A stretch of DNA of 51,600 nt from Phycisphaerales bacterium (GTDB taxonomy: Bacteria; Planctomycetota; Phycisphaerae; Phycisphaerales; UBA1924). Made by a program: the position numbers and the translations under genes. The stretch spans positions 1-51,600 of the forward strand of contig JADYXW010000002.1 in the NCBI GenBank assembly GCA_020853975.1, read 5' to 3'. Of this stretch, positions 25,313-36,384 are shown piece by piece (position 1 is the stretch's first letter; every line of letters begins with the position of its first letter). A model generated the notes under the pieces. It ran no database searches. It saw only the letters and a list, made by a program, of their open reading frames with translations, and had not been told where the DNA came from.

Positions 25313-25945
25313 ATGCCCAGGACCCGCATCAAAGTCTGCGGCATCCGCGACGAGGACGCCCTCTTCGCCGCCGCCGACTCAGGCGCCGACGCCGTCGGCT
25401 TCATGTTCGTCCCCTCCTCCCCGCGATTCATCTCCCCCGACGACGCCTTCGCCCTGATGTCCCGCCTCCCGCCCCTCGTCGCCTCCGTCGGGGTCTTCGC
25501 CGACCATTCCGCCGACGACTTCGCCGACGTCGAGCAGGTCTGCCCGACTTCCTACTCCCAGCTCCACGGCTGCGAAGACCCAAAGCTCGTGCGCGCCTGC
25601 GGCCCGGACGTCATCAAGGCCGTCCGCTTCGACCCAGCCTCCATCGCCGCCGACCTCCAGCGGTGGGGGGACATGGAAGAGGTCGCCGCCATTCTTATCG
25701 ATGGATCCTCGGGGGGGCTCGGCGTCGCCTTCGACTGGACGGCCCTCGCCCCTCACCTTGAATCCTGCTCCAAGGAGATCATCCTCGCCGGCGGGCTCAC
25801 GCCCCAGAACGTCGGCGAAGCCATCCGCGCCTGTCGCCCCTGGGCCGTGGACGTCTCCAGCGGCGTCGAACGCGAGAAGGGCGTCAAGGACCCGGCCCTC
25901 ATCGAGGCCTTCTGCGACGCTGTGCGCGAAGCCGATCGGGGTTAG
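25313..25945 (+). CDS. trpF: Phosphoribosylanthranilate isomerase
   Basis: Tryptophan biosynthesis, converts PRA to CdRP; 210 aa TIM barrel. Motifs: RIKVCGIRDEDA with the catalytic Cys, GADAVGFMFVPSSPRFIS, SQLHGCE and the C-terminal ILAGGLTPQNV and AVDVSSGVE phosphate-binding loops. Its TAG stop overlaps the stop of the convergent aroK gene by four bases. No other trp gene is adjacent; trpB lies 5 kb away on the other strand. Confidence 0.94.
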   Translation: MPRTRIKVCGIRDEDALFAAADSGADAVGFMFVPSSPRFISPDDAFALMSRLPPLVASVGVFADHSADDFADVEQVCPTSYSQLHGCEDPKLVRACGPDVIKAVRFDPASIAADLQRWGDMEEVAAILIDGSSGGLGVAFDWTALAPHLESCSKEIILAGGLTPQNVGEAIRACRPWAVDVSSGVEREKGVKDPALIEAFCDAVREADRG

Positions 25946-26484
25946 CCCCAGTCCATCTGAACCCACGCCTCGCCGATCTCATCCGCGATCTGCTCCGGCG
26001 TCTTGCCCTCGGCGTCGATCACGTGGCTCGCGAGCGCCCGGTACAGCGGATCCCGCTGCGCGTGCAGCATGCCGACCTCCCCGACCGTGCCCATCGCGGT
26101 CAGGGCCGGCCGGTCTTCCGCGTTCAGCCCAAGGAGCCGTTGCTCGAGCGCCCCCGGACTGAGCGCGAGATACACGACCAACCACCTCGGCCCGCTCGAA
26201 CTCTCCCGGATCATCGCGGCCGCCCCGGGTGCGGTCGGGGTCCCGCCACCCAGCGCCACCACCGAGTCCCCCTCCTCGTCCAGCGCCCCCCGCAGCGCTT
26301 GCACCTCCGCCGCTCGGAAACTGGCCTCGCCCCGCGACCGGAGTCCGTCCCCCGCCGACGCGACCCCCAGTACCCCCGCCGTCCGGTCGTCAAGGTCCAC
26401 CAGCGGAAAGCCCCACCTTCGCGAGAGCACCCGCCCAACCGTAGATTTTCCCGACGCCCGCATGCCGATGAGAAGCACTTTCAC
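25942..26484 (-). CDS. aroK: Shikimate kinase
   Basis: Phosphorylates shikimate in the chorismate pathway; 180 aa with the start at GTG 26484 (VKVLLIGMRASGKSTVG), which places the Walker A GMRASGKST correctly at the N-terminus. A TTG at 26499 is a possible but weaker start. Other signatures: PLVDLDD, VALGGGT and the RPALT lid segment. Convergent and stop-overlapping with trpF, so two aromatic-pathway genes sit tail to tail. Confidence 0.92.
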   Translation of the reverse strand: MKVLLIGMRASGKSTVGRVLSRRWGFPLVDLDDRTAGVLGVASAGDGLRSRGEASFRAAEVQALRGALDEEGDSVVALGGGTPTAPGAAAMIRESSSGPRWLVVYLALSPGALEQRLLGLNAEDRPALTAMGTVGEVGMLHAQRDPLYRALASHVIDAEGKTPEQIADEIGEAWVQMDWG

Positions 26485-26587
26485 CGCCCCATCGTACAAC
26501 GTGAGGCCCCGAGCGGGTTTTCACACGGCCCGAACGCACCCCCTCGCATCCCGCGTCCAACAATCGTCCTTTCGCGGAGACCGACGC

Positions 26588-27970
26588 ATGCCACACGACC
26601 GACGCCAGTTCATGCAGCGAGGGGCGGCGTTTGCCCTCGGGTTCGCGGGCCTCCGCTCCCTCCTTGCGCACGCCGGATCGCCGACGCACGCGCTCTCTTT
26701 CGCCGCCTACGGCCCGCTCGTCCCGGACCCCGCCAAGCTGCTCGACCTCCCGGCAGGCTTCGAGTACGTCGTTCTCTCCCGGACCGGCGAAGAGATGGAC
26801 GACGGCCTGCTCGTCCCCGGGCAGCACGACGGCATGGCCGCCTTCCCGGGCACCGACGGTCGCGTGGTCCTCGTCCGCAACCACGAGGTGCACATGGGCA
26901 TCGAGGGTCGGGGCGCCTTCGGCCCCGCCAACGAGCGACTCGCGAAGATCCCCGCCGGCCGCCTCTACGACCCGGGCGCCGCCAAAGGCCCCAGCCGGGG
27001 CGGCACCACCACCCTCGTCTACAACCCCATCACGCGGAAGCTCGAACGGCACTTCCTCAGCCTCGCGGGCACCGAGTACAACTGCGCGGGCGGCCCCACC
27101 CCGTGGGGCACCTGGCTCACGTGCGAAGAGACCGTCTCCCTCACCAGTGAGAACTTCGCCCGCGATCACGGCTTCGTCTTCGAGGTCACCCCCTCCGAAG
27201 CCCCCGGCCTCGCCGACCCCGTCCCCCTCACGGCCATGGGCCGCTTCCGCCACGAGGCCGTCGCCGTCGACCCCGCCAGCGGCTGTGTCTACCTCACCGA
27301 AGATGTCGCGGGCGGCGCCCTCTACCGCTTCATCCCCACCGTGCCCGGCAAGCTCGCACTCGGAGGCCGCCTCCAGGCCCTCGCCGTCAACGACCGCTGG
27401 AGCCTCGACACCAAGAACTGGGAGCCGCCCTCCGCCATCCCCGTCGGCTCCCGGTTCCCCGTGCGCTGGATTGACCTCGAGGACGTGCTGTCCCCCAAGG
27501 ACACCCTGCGCATCCAGGCCGCCGAGAAAGGCGCCGCGACCTTCGCACGCTGCGAGGGCATGTGGTTCGGCCGCGGGTCCGTCTACTTCGCCGCTACCAC
27601 GGGGGGCGCCGCCAAGCTCGGCCAGATCTGGAAATACACGATGAGCCCCCACGAGGGCAAGCCCGCGGAAGCGTCGATCCCCGCTGTTCTTGAGCTCTTT
27701 ATCGAGCCCAACGACAGCAAGGTCTGCAACAACGCGGACAACCTCACCGTCGCGCCCTGGGGCGACCTCATCGTCTGTGAAGACGGCCCGGACCTCAACG
27801 GCCTGTTCGGCGTCACGCCCAGCGGCGAGGCCTACCGCCTCGCCTACAACCGCCACAACAAGTCCGAACTCGCGGGCGCGACCTTCTCCTCCGACGGCAC
27901 CGTCCTCTTCGTCAACGTCCAGTCGCCCGGCATGACCTTCGCCATTCACGGCCCCTGGCGAAAGGCCTGA
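26588..27970 (+). CDS. PhoX-like alkaline phosphatase family protein (DUF839), Tat-exported
   Basis: Exported 460-aa protein of the PhoX/DUF839 family; PhoX enzymes are Fe-Ca phosphomonoesterases used for phosphate acquisition. The N-terminus has a twin-arginine signal (DRRQFMQRGAAFALGFAGL). PhoX-typical elements: NCAGGPTPWGTWLTCEE with the cofactor-bridging Cys, RFRHEAVAVDP, FARCEGMWFGRGSVYFA, NADNLTVAPWGDLIVCEDG, and the C-terminal FSSDGTVLFVNVQSPG. GGAG lies eight bases before the ATG. Phosphatase activity is inferred; the family also includes proteins of unknown role. Confidence 0.85.
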   Translation: MPHDRRQFMQRGAAFALGFAGLRSLLAHAGSPTHALSFAAYGPLVPDPAKLLDLPAGFEYVVLSRTGEEMDDGLLVPGQHDGMAAFPGTDGRVVLVRNHEVHMGIEGRGAFGPANERLAKIPAGRLYDPGAAKGPSRGGTTTLVYNPITRKLERHFLSLAGTEYNCAGGPTPWGTWLTCEETVSLTSENFARDHGFVFEVTPSEAPGLADPVPLTAMGRFRHEAVAVDPASGCVYLTEDVAGGALYRFIPTVPGKLALGGRLQALAVNDRWSLDTKNWEPPSAIPVGSRFPVRWIDLEDVLSPKDTLRIQAAEKGAATFARCEGMWFGRGSVYFAATTGGAAKLGQIWKYTMSPHEGKPAEASIPAVLELFIEPNDSKVCNNADNLTVAPWGDLIVCEDGPDLNGLFGVTPSGEAYRLAYNRHNKSELAGATFSSDGTVLFVNVQSPGMTFAIHGPWRKA

Positions 27971-27977
27971 CCCCGCC

Positions 27978-29237
<1,260 letters not shown>

Positions 29238-29301
29238 GGCGGTTCTCCTTGCACTCCAATCCTATGAGCCTATTCCGGAGCATGCGGGCCATTGAATCGG
29301 A

Positions 29302-31299
29302 CTACTTCGGGGTCTTCTCCGGTTCAGGTCCGGTCTTCGCCGGTGCGATCTTCGCCCGCAAGGAGGCCAGCCTCGCCGCCTGGTCAGGGGTCAGGCTCGC
29401 GCCGAAGCGATGCTCGACCTCCGCCAGCACCGCGCCCGCCCACGGCCGGTCCGCCGCAAGCGCCAGACCGTCAATCCATGCCCCCGCGTCCTTGGCATCC
29501 AGCGACGCAGCCTGTTCCAGGCGGTTCAGCGCGACCAGCGCCTCCACGTGCCTGCGGTTCAGCCCCTCGGGCACGGGCAGAGGCGGCTCCGCCGTGCCGC
29601 CCAGCGCAAAGGGCGAGTGCTCGATGGTCAGCAAAGCGCCGTCCGGCTCTCGCGACGCGAGCTGCAGGTCCGCCAGCGCCAGCACCGAGCCCGCGAGCGC
29701 CGCGTGCTGGTCCTCCCGATCGGCCGCAGCCATCTGCCGCATGTCCGCGTTGAGCAGCACGAGCATGCTCCGCCTCAGCGAGGCGTCTGGTAGCTCCGAC
29801 GCCAGCGTCCACAGGTCATTCGTCGGGAGCGCCGCCGCCAGTCTCTCGATCAACGGGCGGGCGACCGCCGGTTCGGGCTGGGGCAGCGAGAGCAGCGTCC
29901 TCATGCTCGCCAGCGACGGGTCGTGGACGAGCAGCGCCCGCGACGCGACCTCGAACATGTCCGGCTCGGTCCGCGCCGCGTTCACTAGGGCCGAGGTGTA
30001 CCGCTCGTCCCAGACCAGCGCCTCCGCCACCGCCAACCGCACCGACGCATTCGCGCTCTCCATCAGCGGCGCCAGCCGATCAAGGTCCCCGTCATCGCCC
30101 AGCGAAGCCAGCAGCCAGATCGAGGACGGGCCCAGCGCTTCGTCAGGCCATGCCCTCAGCAGCCTCAGCACCTCCGCCTGCTCGCCCGAGGTCAGCAGCG
30201 CCGCCCTGGCCATCGCCGCGACGCACGTCGACGCCGCCGCCGCGGCGCCGCTCCCGTTCGCGAGCCACGCCACCGAGGGCGTCACCAGGTCCCTCGAGGG
30301 CCACCTCGAGCAGGCCAGCAGCAGGGCCCCCGCCGCCCCGGGGTCCCGCTCCACCGCGAGCGCGCCCGCCAGGCCCGGGGCCGTCTCCGCCGGCGCCATC
30401 TGCCAGAGCAGAGTCGCCGCCTGCGCCCGAACCCGGGGTGAGGACGCCGAGGTAAGCGAGAGCGCCGCCGCCGCCACCGCCGGCCCCAGCGTCGACCCCG
30501 CCGTCAGTTCGCGCCCCGCCAGTTCAAACCCCAGATCCCGCACCTCCGGAGTCTCCGCCCCGAGGAACTCCGCAATCAGCGGGCTCCGCTGCTCGGGCGC
30601 CGTCGCCAGGTGCAGCCTCCGGTACGAATCGATCAGCCTCGTCACCGCCCCCTGCCGCTCCGCAGCGAGCTGATCCGCCCGCCTCGCCATCGCCGCCGCC
30701 AGCGTCAACCGCCACTGCGACTCGCTGTACTGATCGCACTCCGCCAACCACGCCGACCACGCCCCGTGCTCCGCGGGGATGTCCGCCCGTCCCGACAGCC
30801 TCACCAGCCCATCAAACGCCGCCGCCGACACCTCCGGCGCTTCCCTCGGAGACGCGTGCAGCACCAGCAGCCGCGCCGCGTCTCGCGTGTGAAACGACGA
30901 CACCGCCTGCATCAGCCGGGGCAGCTCGTCCACCGGCGCCTCCGCCAGCCTCTGCGCCAGTAACGGGAAGAGCCTCAGCGGCGCGTCGGGCATCTCGCCG
31001 ACCGCCCGCAGGATCATCGCCCCCGCGCCCGTCCCCGCCAGGGGCTTGGCCAGCTCCGCCCCCAGTACCTCACGCACCACAGGCTCCTCAGCCCGGCGCA
31101 CCAACTCCCTCGCCGCCTTCAATCTCCTCGCGTCAGAGAGCGTCACGTCACGCAACGCCTCAAGCGCCGCATCCCGCGCAGGCGCCACCGAGGGGACGCC
31201 CTCGGTGTTCACCTGCGCCCAGGCGAGCGCGCCGCCCCACGCGCAGGCCATCCAGCCACACAGAAAGGCCGCCAGCGGCATGTGTCGCGCGTGCTTCAT
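29302..31299 (-). CDS. Secreted alpha-helical repeat protein (HEAT-like), function unknown
   Basis: Exported 665-aa protein with a Sec signal (HMPLAAFLCGWMACAWGGALAWAQ). The whole mature part is rich in Ala and Leu with repeated helical pairs of HEAT/armadillo type, for example segments around SSPRVRAQAATLLWQMAP and ANASVRLAVAEALVWDE. No catalytic motif was found. It lies between hppD and trpB on the minus strand, with no operon link to either. It is probably a periplasmic scaffold or cell-envelope protein of planctomycete type. Confidence 0.7.
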   Translation of the reverse strand: MKHARHMPLAAFLCGWMACAWGGALAWAQVNTEGVPSVAPARDAALEALRDVTLSDARRLKAARELVRRAEEPVVREVLGAELAKPLAGTGAGAMILRAVGEMPDAPLRLFPLLAQRLAEAPVDELPRLMQAVSSFHTRDAARLLVLHASPREAPEVSAAAFDGLVRLSGRADIPAEHGAWSAWLAECDQYSESQWRLTLAAAMARRADQLAAERQGAVTRLIDSYRRLHLATAPEQRSPLIAEFLGAETPEVRDLGFELAGRELTAGSTLGPAVAAAALSLTSASSPRVRAQAATLLWQMAPAETAPGLAGALAVERDPGAAGALLLACSRWPSRDLVTPSVAWLANGSGAAAAASTCVAAMARAALLTSGEQAEVLRLLRAWPDEALGPSSIWLLASLGDDGDLDRLAPLMESANASVRLAVAEALVWDERYTSALVNAARTEPDMFEVASRALLVHDPSLASMRTLLSLPQPEPAVARPLIERLAAALPTNDLWTLASELPDASLRRSMLVLLNADMRQMAAADREDQHAALAGSVLALADLQLASREPDGALLTIEHSPFALGGTAEPPLPVPEGLNRRHVEALVALNRLEQAASLDAKDAGAWIDGLALAADRPWAGAVLAEVEHRFGASLTPDQAARLASLRAKIAPAKTGPEPEKTPK

Positions 31300-31392
31300 A
31301 CGACCCCGCGGCGTGCCCCCGCCGCACGCGATGCTATCGCCCCCGCGCGCGCGTGGAAAGCCAGCCCCGCCGATTCTCTCACGCCGGCCTCC

Positions 31393-32664
31393 TCAGCCCT
31401 TCCGGGCAGCGCCCCCCAAGAGCCTCGTGACCTCGTCGACGTCCTTGTCACCGCGGCCAGACAGGCACACCACCAGGTTCTCGTCCGCCTTCATGGTCGG
31501 CGCCAGCCTCAGCGCCTCCGCGATCGCGTGCGACGACTCCAGCGCGGGCAGTATGCCCTCGCTCGCCGCCATCATCCCGAACGCCCCGAGCGCCTCCTCG
31601 TCCGTGCACACCACGTACGACACCCGCCCCTGCTCCTTCCAGAACGCGTGCTCCGGCCCCACGCCCGGATAGTCCAGCCCCGCCGAACACGAGTGCGCGT
31701 CCGCCGTCTGCCCCTCCTCGTCCTGCAGCACATACGTCCGCGCGCCGTGCAGCACGCCCGGAGAGCCGGCGCACAGCGACGCCGCGTGCTGCCCCGGGCC
31801 CGACCCCGCCCCGCCGGCCTCCACACCCACCAGCTTCACGCGCTTGTCGTCGACGAAGGGGAAGAACATCCCCGCCGCGTTGCTCCCCCCTCCCACGCAG
31901 GCCACGATGCACTCCGGGAGCTTGCCCAGCAGCCTCAGCGACTGCGCCATCGTCTCCCGCCCGATGATGGACTGGAAGTCCCGCACCATCATCGGGAAGG
32001 GGTGGGGGCCCACCACCGAGCCGAGCATGTAGTGCGTGTGCCCGGAGCTCCCCATCCAGTCCCGAAGCGCCGCGTTCGTCGCGTCCTTGAGCGTCCGCGA
32101 GCCGTCCGTCACCTCGTGCACCGTCGCGCCTAGCAGCTTCATCCTCGAAACGTTGAGCGACTGCCTCCGGGCGTCCTCCGCGCCCATGTAGACCTCGCAC
32201 TTGAGGCCGAAGTACGCCGCCGCCGTTGCCGCCGCCACCCCGTGCTGCCCCGCCCCGGTCTCAGCGATCACCCGCACCCGCCCCAGCCGGGAGGCGAGCA
32301 GCCCCTGCCCCATCGTGTTATTGATCTTGTGCGCACCGGTGTGGCACAGGTCCTCACGCTTCAGCCAGATCGTGGCGCCCATCTCCCGCTGCGCCCGCCC
32401 GCGCGCCAGCGCCGTCAACCCGCGCGCCTTCTGCAGGGGGGTCGCCCGCCCGACAAAGTCCTTCAGGATGGTCGACAGCTCATCCCAGAACGCCGGCTCG
32501 TCGCAGGCCTTCGTGTACGCCGCCTCCAGCTCCTCCAGCGCCGCGACCAGCGTCTCGGGCACGTACCGCCCGCCGAAGGCCCCGAACCGTCCCTGCTCGT
32601 CCGGCGCCCTCGACAGCGGCGGGGGAGCCTCGGGCCGGACGATGGTGGTGTTCGCAGTGCTCAT
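31393..32664 (-). CDS. trpB: Tryptophan synthase beta chain
   Basis: PLP enzyme joining indole and serine, 423 aa, trpB1-type. Catalytic Lys is in HTGAHKINN, with the GAGQHG, GGGSNA and C-terminal LSGRGDKDV signature (serine of the PLP site). [10 protein letters not shown] at the N-terminus is typical of beta chains that bind TrpA. The ATG overlaps the stop of the upstream MFS transporter gene (ATGA). No trpA gene lies in the window. Confidence 0.95.
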   Translation of the reverse strand: MSTANTTIVRPEAPPPLSRAPDEQGRFGAFGGRYVPETLVAALEELEAAYTKACDEPAFWDELSTILKDFVGRATPLQKARGLTALARGRAQREMGATIWLKREDLCHTGAHKINNTMGQGLLASRLGRVRVIAETGAGQHGVAAATAAAYFGLKCEVYMGAEDARRQSLNVSRMKLLGATVHEVTDGSRTLKDATNAALRDWMGSSGHTHYMLGSVVGPHPFPMMVRDFQSIIGRETMAQSLRLLGKLPECIVACVGGGSNAAGMFFPFVDDKRVKLVGVEAGGAGSGPGQHAASLCAGSPGVLHGARTYVLQDEEGQTADAHSCSAGLDYPGVGPEHAFWKEQGRVSYVVCTDEEALGAFGMMAASEGILPALESSHAIAEALRLAPTMKADENLVVCLSGRGDKDVDEVTRLLGGAARKG

Positions 32665-33992
32665 GACCCGGAGGGTATTCCGGGCCCGGGCCCGTCCCCG
32701 GCCGCCGCCGCGGCCCCGCGCTTTTCATCCACGAGCAGCGTGACGAGCAGCCCCGCCAGCACGAACCCCGCCAGCACCAGCAGCGACGCCGTCGTCCCCC
32801 AGCGGTCCTTCGCGATCGCGAACGGAATGGTCAGCACCGCCGCCAGCTTGAAGATCATCCCCCAGATGCCGAACACCTCCGCCGACTTCTCAGGAGGCGT
32901 GAGGTACCCCACAAACGCCCTGTTCGCCGACCCGAGGGACCCGAGCCCGAACCCGATCAGGTTCCCCAGCACCCACAGGGGCCACAGCGGAAAACTCGCG
33001 GGCGACGCGCTCCGCCCTCTCAGCCACGAATACCCCGCGAACGCCAGCGCCGTCATGATCCACACACCCAGCAGGACCAGCGTCGTCCGCCTGTGCCCCA
33101 GCCTGTCCTGCAGCACCGTCGTCGCGAACGTGCCCGCGACCCCCGCCACCGTAATGACCCCCACGAAGACCACGAGCTCATGGTCCCTGAACCCGAACTC
33201 CGACGCCAGGATCGACGCGAAGAAGATGATGACGTTCATCCCCGCCCCGTAGAGGAGCGAGGCCACCAGCAGCATCGCCAGGTCCCTGTGCTTCCCCGTG
33301 TTCCGCAGGCTCTTGGCCAGCCTCCTGAACCCGACCGCCCACAGGCCCCCGGGCGCCGGCGCGGGCGTCGCCCGCTCGCGCAGGAACAGCAGCGTCGGCA
33401 CCGCGAACACCCCGAACCACACCCCCGCCGCCACAAAGAAGGGCCGCCACTGCTCCGGGCTCTTGAGACCCAGCGCCGTCATCGCCACCGCCGTGCCCAC
33501 CAGCATCACCAGCGCCGCGCTGTACGCGACCGCCCACGAGAACCCCGACACTCGCCCGAAATCCTCCCGCCGCGCCAGCTCGGGCAGGAACGACGCCAGG
33601 AAGTTCTCCCCGATGGAGAACATGAAGTTCGCGGGGATGTACAGCGCGATCGCCAGCGCGAGCTGCCCCGGCCCCACCAGCCCCAGCGCGCACGTCAGCA
33701 CCGCGCACAGCATCCCCGTGATCACCAGCGCCCGCTTCTTCCACGCCCGGTCGTCCGCCATCGCCCCCGCGATGGGCGAGGCGATCACCACCAGCAGCAT
33801 GCTCGCGGCACTCACCGCCGACCACAGCGTGTCCCGCGACTCCACGCCCGTCGCCACCACGTTCCTGAAATACAGCGGGAACAGCAGCGTGTTGATCAGC
33901 AGCGTGAACGACTGGTTCGCCACGTCGAACGAAATCCACGACCACACCTGGCCCTGCCCGGGAACGCCTCTAAGTGGGTACAGCCGCATCAT
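32661..33992 (-). CDS. MFS transporter (UMF1-like), translationally coupled to trpB
   Basis: Polytopic inner-membrane protein, 443 aa, with 11-12 hydrophobic helices. The N-terminal [19 protein letters not shown] and the [20 protein letters not shown] loop resemble the UMF1/Atg22-type MFS group, which is linked to amino-acid efflux. The start is the ATG pair at 33989/33992; the frame continues upstream into the terminator of the next gene and has no site. The stop overlaps the trpB start by four bases, so the two are cotranslated. Substrate unknown; an amino acid or indole would fit the coupling. Confidence 0.82.
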   Translation of the reverse strand: MMRLYPLRGVPGQGQVWSWISFDVANQSFTLLINTLLFPLYFRNVVATGVESRDTLWSAVSAASMLLVVIASPIAGAMADDRAWKKRALVITGMLCAVLTCALGLVGPGQLALAIALYIPANFMFSIGENFLASFLPELARREDFGRVSGFSWAVAYSAALVMLVGTAVAMTALGLKSPEQWRPFFVAAGVWFGVFAVPTLLFLRERATPAPAPGGLWAVGFRRLAKSLRNTGKHRDLAMLLVASLLYGAGMNVIIFFASILASEFGFRDHELVVFVGVITVAGVAGTFATTVLQDRLGHRRTTLVLLGVWIMTALAFAGYSWLRGRSASPASFPLWPLWVLGNLIGFGLGSLGSANRAFVGYLTPPEKSAEVFGIWGMIFKLAAVLTIPFAIAKDRWGTTASLLVLAGFVLAGLLVTLLVDEKRGAAAAAGDGPGPGIPSGS

Positions 33993-34045
33993 GCCGCAGA
34001 ATGTATCGGCCCAGCCGCCCGCGTGGGCCCGACCTGTGTCCCCCA

Positions 34046-34076
34046 ACGAAAAAGGGCCCGGCGGCGTGCCGGGCCC
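34046..34076 (-). terminator. Rho-independent terminator (minus strand)
   Basis: A perfect 9-bp stem GGGCCCGGC (34054-34062) / GCCGGGCCC (34068-34076) with a 5-nt loop, followed on the minus strand by a five-T run (34049-34053). It lies 28 bp after the thioredoxin-fusion stop and before the MFS start, so it separates the two minus-strand units. Confidence 0.9.
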
Positions 34077-34104
34077 TGTACGCAGGTTCTCCTCACCGGG
34101 CCTG

Positions 34105-35442
34105 TCAGCCGCCCTTCTTCTCCTCACCCTTGGCCTTCATGGGCTCGCCGGGCGCGGGCAACTTGAACTCCTTGAGCAGCGCGTCGATCAGGGCCGCCTC
34201 CTCAGCCGGGTCCCCGCCCGGGTGAATGCCGCGGTGCCTCACGACGCCGGTCGGGTCGATGATCACCGCGTGCGGAATGCCGAACACCCCGTACGACGGG
34301 TTGAAGACGTTCTCCTCGCTGAAGGCGATGGTCCAGGTCATCTCCATGTCCTTCGCGAACCCGGGCATCAGAGACATCTCCTTCGCCGGGTCGTCCTTGC
34401 AGTCGATCCGCCGGTTCTTGGGGTCCGTCGCCTTCTGGTCGTAGTGGTTCCCCTGGATCGACGTCACGCCCACGATCGCCACGGGCAGGTCCTTGTACCG
34501 GGCCTGCAGCTCGCGGATGTTCGGGAAGCTCGCGATGCACGGCCCGCACCACGTCGCCCAGAAGTCCAGCATCACCACCTTGCCCCGCAGGTCCTCCAGC
34601 GACTTGATGGGCGAGGGCGAGTTCGACCAGATGAAGTGCAGCTCCGGCGCCGTGTGATTCACCAGCGTCTGCTTCGCGTACGCGCCGTCGAAGAACGCCG
34701 CCGCGTCCTTCAGCCGGGTCGCTGTCGCTGTCTGATCAGGGGCCACCCGCGTGCGGGCGGAGTTCACCGCCGCCAGGGCCGTCGTCCGAAGCGAGTCCAG
34801 CGATGCCTTGTCGATCCCCGACTTGGGGTCGAACCACGAAGAGAGTGCCGTCAGCCGCATCGCCGCGTCGGGCGAGACCTCGCCCCCGAGTGCCCTGGTC
34901 AGGTCCGCGACCGCCGTCGAGGTCCCGAGCTGGTCCGGGCTGACCCTTCCCAGCGAGGCGAGCACGCTGGTTGCCTTCCCCTCGCCCAGCGCCTTGCCGA
35001 ACGCGGGGTGGTGCAGCGCCGCCAGGGTCGCCGTCGAAACCTGCGTCTGGTACGCCTGCATGGATTCGCGCGTGCGCTCCGTCGGCTGCGGGATCGTGCT
35101 CGCTCGAAGCGCGAGCGCCTCGCACCCGTCAACGCCCGTAGAGGCGCCAAGGCTCAGCAGCCGCTGGCCCACCGCCTCGCCCGTCGCGGGCGACACGCCC
35201 AGCAGTCCGCCCTTGAACAGCGCATCGAGCTGTGCCAGCGACGCCTCGCCCAAAGAGAGCCCGCCCAGCGCCGTCTCCGCGCCCTTGATCATCGCCGCGC
35301 GGTCATTCCGCGGGATGCTCTTGGACGCCTCCTTGTACGAGTTCACCGCCGCCTTGATCTCCTCGTCCGTGGGGGGCGCCGCGTGCGCTCCCATCACCAG
35401 CAACCCCGCCACCGCCGCCGCCGCAAGCGTCTTCGACCGCAT
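34105..35442 (-). CDS. Exported protein with long helical N-terminus and C-terminal TlpA-like thioredoxin domain
   Basis: A 445-aa protein with a Sec signal (KTLAAAAVAGLLVMGAHA). Residues about 25-255 form an Ala-rich helical region without recognised domain. From about residue 262 there is a TlpA/ResA-type thioredoxin domain with GKVVMLDFWATWCGPC (Cys299, Cys302), the cis-proline in FGIPHAVIID and a C-terminal HRGIHPGG segment. It probably reduces or exchanges disulfides in the periplasm. AAGGAG lies seven bases before ATG 35442. A strong terminator follows. The role of the N-terminal region is unknown. Confidence 0.85.
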   Translation of the reverse strand: MRSKTLAAAAVAGLLVMGAHAAPPTDEEIKAAVNSYKEASKSIPRNDRAAMIKGAETALGGLSLGEASLAQLDALFKGGLLGVSPATGEAVGQRLLSLGASTGVDGCEALALRASTIPQPTERTRESMQAYQTQVSTATLAALHHPAFGKALGEGKATSVLASLGRVSPDQLGTSTAVADLTRALGGEVSPDAAMRLTALSSWFDPKSGIDKASLDSLRTTALAAVNSARTRVAPDQTATATRLKDAAAFFDGAYAKQTLVNHTAPELHFIWSNSPSPIKSLEDLRGKVVMLDFWATWCGPCIASFPNIRELQARYKDLPVAIVGVTSIQGNHYDQKATDPKNRRIDCKDDPAKEMSLMPGFAKDMEMTWTIAFSEENVFNPSYGVFGIPHAVIIDPTGVVRHRGIHPGGDPAEEAALIDALLKEFKLPAPGEPMKAKGEEKKGG

Positions 35443-35574
35443 CGTGTGCTCCTTGGCCGAGGACACCCCGGCGTGCCATCAGTCTACCAAACCTCCCACT
35501 CCGCAACCCCCCCCAACGCCGCATTTTGAATCCCCGTGCCCCTGGCTCGCCCCCCCCCTCGCGTACGCTCGGCC

Positions 35575-36384
35575 ATGGACCCCGCCCTCGAGTCCCGATT
35601 CCAGGCCGCCATCGGCCTTGCACGTGACGCCGGACGTCTGGTGCTGGCCGCCTTCCAGAAGGGCGCCGCCCGCGCTCAGATCAAGCCCGACAGCACCCCA
35701 GTCACCGAGACCGACCGCGCCGCCGAACTCCTCCTCCGCGCCGCCATCCTCGCCCGCTACCCCGACGACTCCATCCTCGGCGAGGAACTCGGCACCACCC
35801 CGGGCCGCTCCCCCTGGGGCTGGGTGCTCGATCCAATCGACGGCACCGCCTCCTTCGTCCACGGCGTGCCCCTCTTCGGCACCATCATCGGCCTCACCTT
35901 CGAGGGCTCGCCCGTCGCCGGCGTCGTAGAACTCCCTGCCCTGGCCGAACGTCTCGCCGCCGCTACCGGCACGGGCACGCTCCACTGGAAGCCCGCCGCC
36001 TCCGATCCGTCCCCCGCCCGCGTGCGCGCCGGCCGTCCGCTCGCCGCCGCCACCGTCTGCACCACCGGCCCGGAGTACTTCCGCCGCGCCGGCTGCACGG
36101 GCCTCTGGAAAGATCTCTCCTCGTCCGCCGGACTCCTGCGGGGCTGGTCAGACTGCTACGCGGCCGTGCTCCTCGCCACAGGCCGCATCGACGCTCTCGT
36201 CGAGCCCCTCGTCAGGCCCTGGGACGTGTTCGGCCTCTGGCCCATCATCCGCGAGGCCGGAGGCAGCATCACCGACTTCCAAGGCCGCGACGACCCGCTC
36301 GCAGGCGCCATGATCGCCAGCACCGGGGGCCCGCACGACGAACTGGTCGCGCTCGCCCGCCCGCACGCGACCAACGCCGATTAG
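35575..36384 (+). CDS. Inositol monophosphatase family protein, HisN-like histidinol phosphatase
   Basis: Mg-dependent phosphatase of the IMPase fold, 269 aa. Metal-site motifs: GEE (residue about 74), DPIDGT (about 94-99) and the C-terminal VRPWDVFGLWPIIREAGG. The PVTETDRAAE and LGEELG segments resemble HisN-type histidinol-phosphatases more than SuhB. A myo-inositol or nucleotidase role is possible. Stops of this gene and the convergent CYTH gene overlap by four bases. Confidence 0.85.
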   Translation: MDPALESRFQAAIGLARDAGRLVLAAFQKGAARAQIKPDSTPVTETDRAAELLLRAAILARYPDDSILGEELGTTPGRSPWGWVLDPIDGTASFVHGVPLFGTIIGLTFEGSPVAGVVELPALAERLAAATGTGTLHWKPAASDPSPARVRAGRPLAAATVCTTGPEYFRRAGCTGLWKDLSSSAGLLRGWSDCYAAVLLATGRIDALVEPLVRPWDVFGLWPIIREAGGSITDFQGRDDPLAGAMIASTGGPHDELVALARPHATNAD

